Positions 5,683 through 7,048 of a stretch of 7,048 nt of DNA are shown piece by piece. The position numbers were made by a program, and so were the translations under genes. Source of the stretch: Verrucomicrobiota bacterium (GTDB lineage: Bacteria > Verrucomicrobiota > Verrucomicrobiia > Limisphaerales > DSYF01). Location: positions 1-7,048 of the forward strand of contig JALOTU010000112.1 of NCBI GenBank assembly GCA_025457725.1, given 5' to 3'. The notes beneath the pieces were generated by a model. The model had not been told where the DNA came from. It did not search any database and worked only from the letters and a program-made list of their open reading frames with translations. Position 1 is the stretch's first letter; each line of letters begins with the position of its first letter.

Positions 5683-7048
5683 TCAAGGGGGCTGGAAGTA
5701 GGCGTTGTAGGCGGTGCGGATGGCGCTGCGACAACCGGCGAGGGCGGAGGCGAAGGCCTGGGGGGTGACGTAGCCGCAGCGCACACTGACACGGTAAAAG
5801 GCCTCCTCTGTTTCGGGCAGCACGGTTTCGCCTTCGTAGCTCCAGCGGCGCAGAATGGTCTCCACCCGCCGCAGTCGCAGATAATTGACGATGAGTTCGT
5901 CGGCCATGGGCAGGCACTTCTCCGCATGGCCCCGCTCCAGGACGGTGAGCGTGTTGGGCTCGCGCCATCCCCGTTCCAGGCACAGGGCCTGCGCGACGAA
6001 TTCGGCGTCCATGAGCCCGCCTTCGCCCGTCTTGATGGCCAGGGCGTCCTGGCCGGGCCGGGTGCGTTCCTTTTCAATGCGCATCCGCATGGCGTGGATG
6101 CGCTGCTTCCAATCCGGCGCGAAGGCGGCGAGGGGCAGACTGGGATGATTGAAACTGCACAGCGCGCAGGCCAGTGCCACAAAGCGGTCCCCCAGTTTCG
6201 CATCGCCGGCCACGAAGCGAACGCGGGTGAGGGATTGAATCTCCCAGAGCTGCGCGCGCTTCCGGTAGTAGTCCTCGCACGCCGCCAGCGTATTCACCAG
6301 CAGCCCCGTTTCCCCATCGGGCCGGAGTCGCGCGTCCGTGATGAAAGCGATGCCGAGTTCCGTGCGCGCCGACAGGAGATCCATGAGCTCGGCGGCCATC
6401 TTCTGCAGCCTCGATGGGTTCTTCACCCCATCGTCCGCCACGAACAGAATGTCGAGGTCGGAGCCGTAGTTGATCTCGTGTCCGCCGAGCTTGCCCAATC
6501 CGAACACCGCAAACGGCGGCTTCCTCAGCTTGTTGCGGCGACAGACCACGGCCAGGGCATACTGGAGGCAGGCATCGGCCAGGGCGCTGAGGCCCTCCAG
6601 CGCCTGCTGCGGGCCGACGATCTGGAGAATGTCCCGGCAGCCCAGGCGCATCAGCTCGGCCTGTTGGTAGGTGCGAATCCACTGGTGCTGATCCGCATCC
6701 TCTATTCCGTGTGAAAGGTCGCGCAGGGTGTCGGCATCCGATTTCCGCTGCCGCAACCGCCCGCTTACCACCAGATCATCCACCATGTCCGGCGTGCGAA
6801 TGGCGAGTTCCGCGAGGAATTCCGACCGGTCAAACAGCAGCATGAGCGATTCAAACACGAGCGGGTACCGCGCCCACAGCTCGAACAGCGTGGCGCGCGC
6901 CCCGTAAGTACCGATGAAGCTGTCAAGCCGCAGCAGCACGCGATCGGGGTCGGAGAGCACCGGGCGGGTGATGCGTTCCCCATGGAACCGCTCGTCCTGG
7001 CGCCGGCAATAATTGAACAGCTTGGGGAGGAGTTCGCGGGCGAGCGTG
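5683..7048 (-). CDS. glnE: Glutamine synthetase adenylyltransferase, C-terminal half (partial)
   Basis: The reverse strand is open from the right edge (frame beginning at 7047) to a TGA at 5685-5683, giving 454 residues of a gene that starts outside the window. The early part reads 'ARELLPKLFNYCRRQDERFHGERITRPV', typical of the helical region before the C-terminal catalytic domain. The nucleotidyltransferase core is 'FGLGKLGGHEINYGSDLDILF'; the two Asp of SDLD (codons 6459-6457 and 6453-6451) are the expected metal ligands. Further on, 'AIKTGEGGLMDAEFVAQAL' matches the GlnE motif 'K.G.GG..D.EF..Q' in the helical domain behind the core. GlnE is a bifunctional enzyme that adenylylates and deadenylylates glutamine synthetase in response to glutamine and PII. 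E. coli GlnE is about 946 aa with two such halves, so this is the adenylyltransferase half. The gene converges on the lipid-export operon and has no evident link to it. Confidence 0.92.
   Translation of the reverse strand, partial: TLARELLPKLFNYCRRQDERFHGERITRPVLSDPDRVLLRLDSFIGTYGARATLFELWARYPLVFESLMLLFDRSEFLAELAIRTPDMVDDLVVSGRLRQRKSDADTLRDLSHGIEDADQHQWIRTYQQAELMRLGCRDILQIVGPQQALEGLSALADACLQYALAVVCRRNKLRKPPFAVFGLGKLGGHEINYGSDLDILFVADDGVKNPSRLQKMAAELMDLLSARTELGIAFITDARLRPDGETGLLVNTLAACEDYYRKRAQLWEIQSLTRVRFVAGDAKLGDRFVALACALCSFNHPSLPLAAFAPDWKQRIHAMRMRIEKERTRPGQDALAIKTGEGGLMDAEFVAQALCLERGWREPNTLTVLERGHAEKCLPMADELIVNYLRLRRVETILRRWSYEGETVLPETEEAFYRVSVRCGYVTPQAFASALAGCRSAIRTAYNAYFQPP

Noticed and set aside
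5406..6203. A 265-codon minus-strand frame and a 66-codon frame (5444-5644) running through the repeat
   Set aside because: The first is a shifted shadow of glnE extended into the repeat. The second translates directly through a palindrome and has no ribosome binding site. Low-complexity translations of a repeat are not credible genes.
5926..6714. A 262-codon plus-strand frame opposite glnE
   Set aside because: The opposite strand carries intact GlnE motifs, and this frame shows no domain of its own.
1..7048. CRISPR arrays, tRNA or rRNA genes, complete insertion sequences
   Set aside because: No regularly spaced short repeats, tRNA cloverleaf or rRNA segments, and no transposase-like protein are seen on either strand.

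Overview
The window is GC-rich (about 63-67% in the coding lines I sampled) and comes from a Gram-negative bacterium with an outer membrane: it encodes an SPII-type lipoprotein, a LolA-like periplasmic carrier and an LpxL/HtrB-type acyltransferase domain. Codon use and protein style recall Verrucomicrobiota or other PVC bacteria, but that is an impression; no marker here proves it.

Layout. (1) 1-75, minus: the first 25 codons of an ABC transporter ATPase that continues off the left edge. (2) 76-227: a divergent intergenic region with a plausible sigma70-type promoter for the rightward operon. (3) 228-5222, plus: a tight four-gene operon consisting of a lipoprotein of unknown family, a 1109-aa protein in which a 12-TM MMPL/RND exporter is joined to a cytoplasmic lysophospholipid-acyltransferase-like domain, a LolA-like periplasmic lipid carrier, and a FabZ/FabA-type hot-dog 3-hydroxyacyl-ACP dehydratase. 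Three of its junctions overlap (4 bp ATGA, 67 bp, 4 bp ATGA). (4) 5223-5682: a gene-free convergent intergenic region. It starts with a C-rich, G-poor stretch resembling a Rho-loading site, then holds two near-identical long palindromes, 220 bp apart in direct orientation, enclosing a spacer of lower GC. (5) 5683-7048, minus: the C-terminal half of glnE (glutamine synthetase adenylyltransferase), running off the right edge.

How the genes work together. Dehydratase + acyltransferase + MMPL exporter + LolA-like carrier + lipoprotein is the accessory and transport set found in aryl-polyene/xanthomonadin/flexirubin-type pigment clusters, where a fatty-acid-like chain is built on ACP, transferred to a lipid head group, flipped or exported by MMPL and carried to the outer membrane. 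Here the set forms an apparently complete short operon with no ketosynthase, ketoreductase or ACP in view, and the acyltransferase and exporter are one polypeptide. The most interesting items are this compact acyl-lipid making-and-export operon, with its fusion and its unrecognised lipoprotein, and the paired palindromic repeat behind it.
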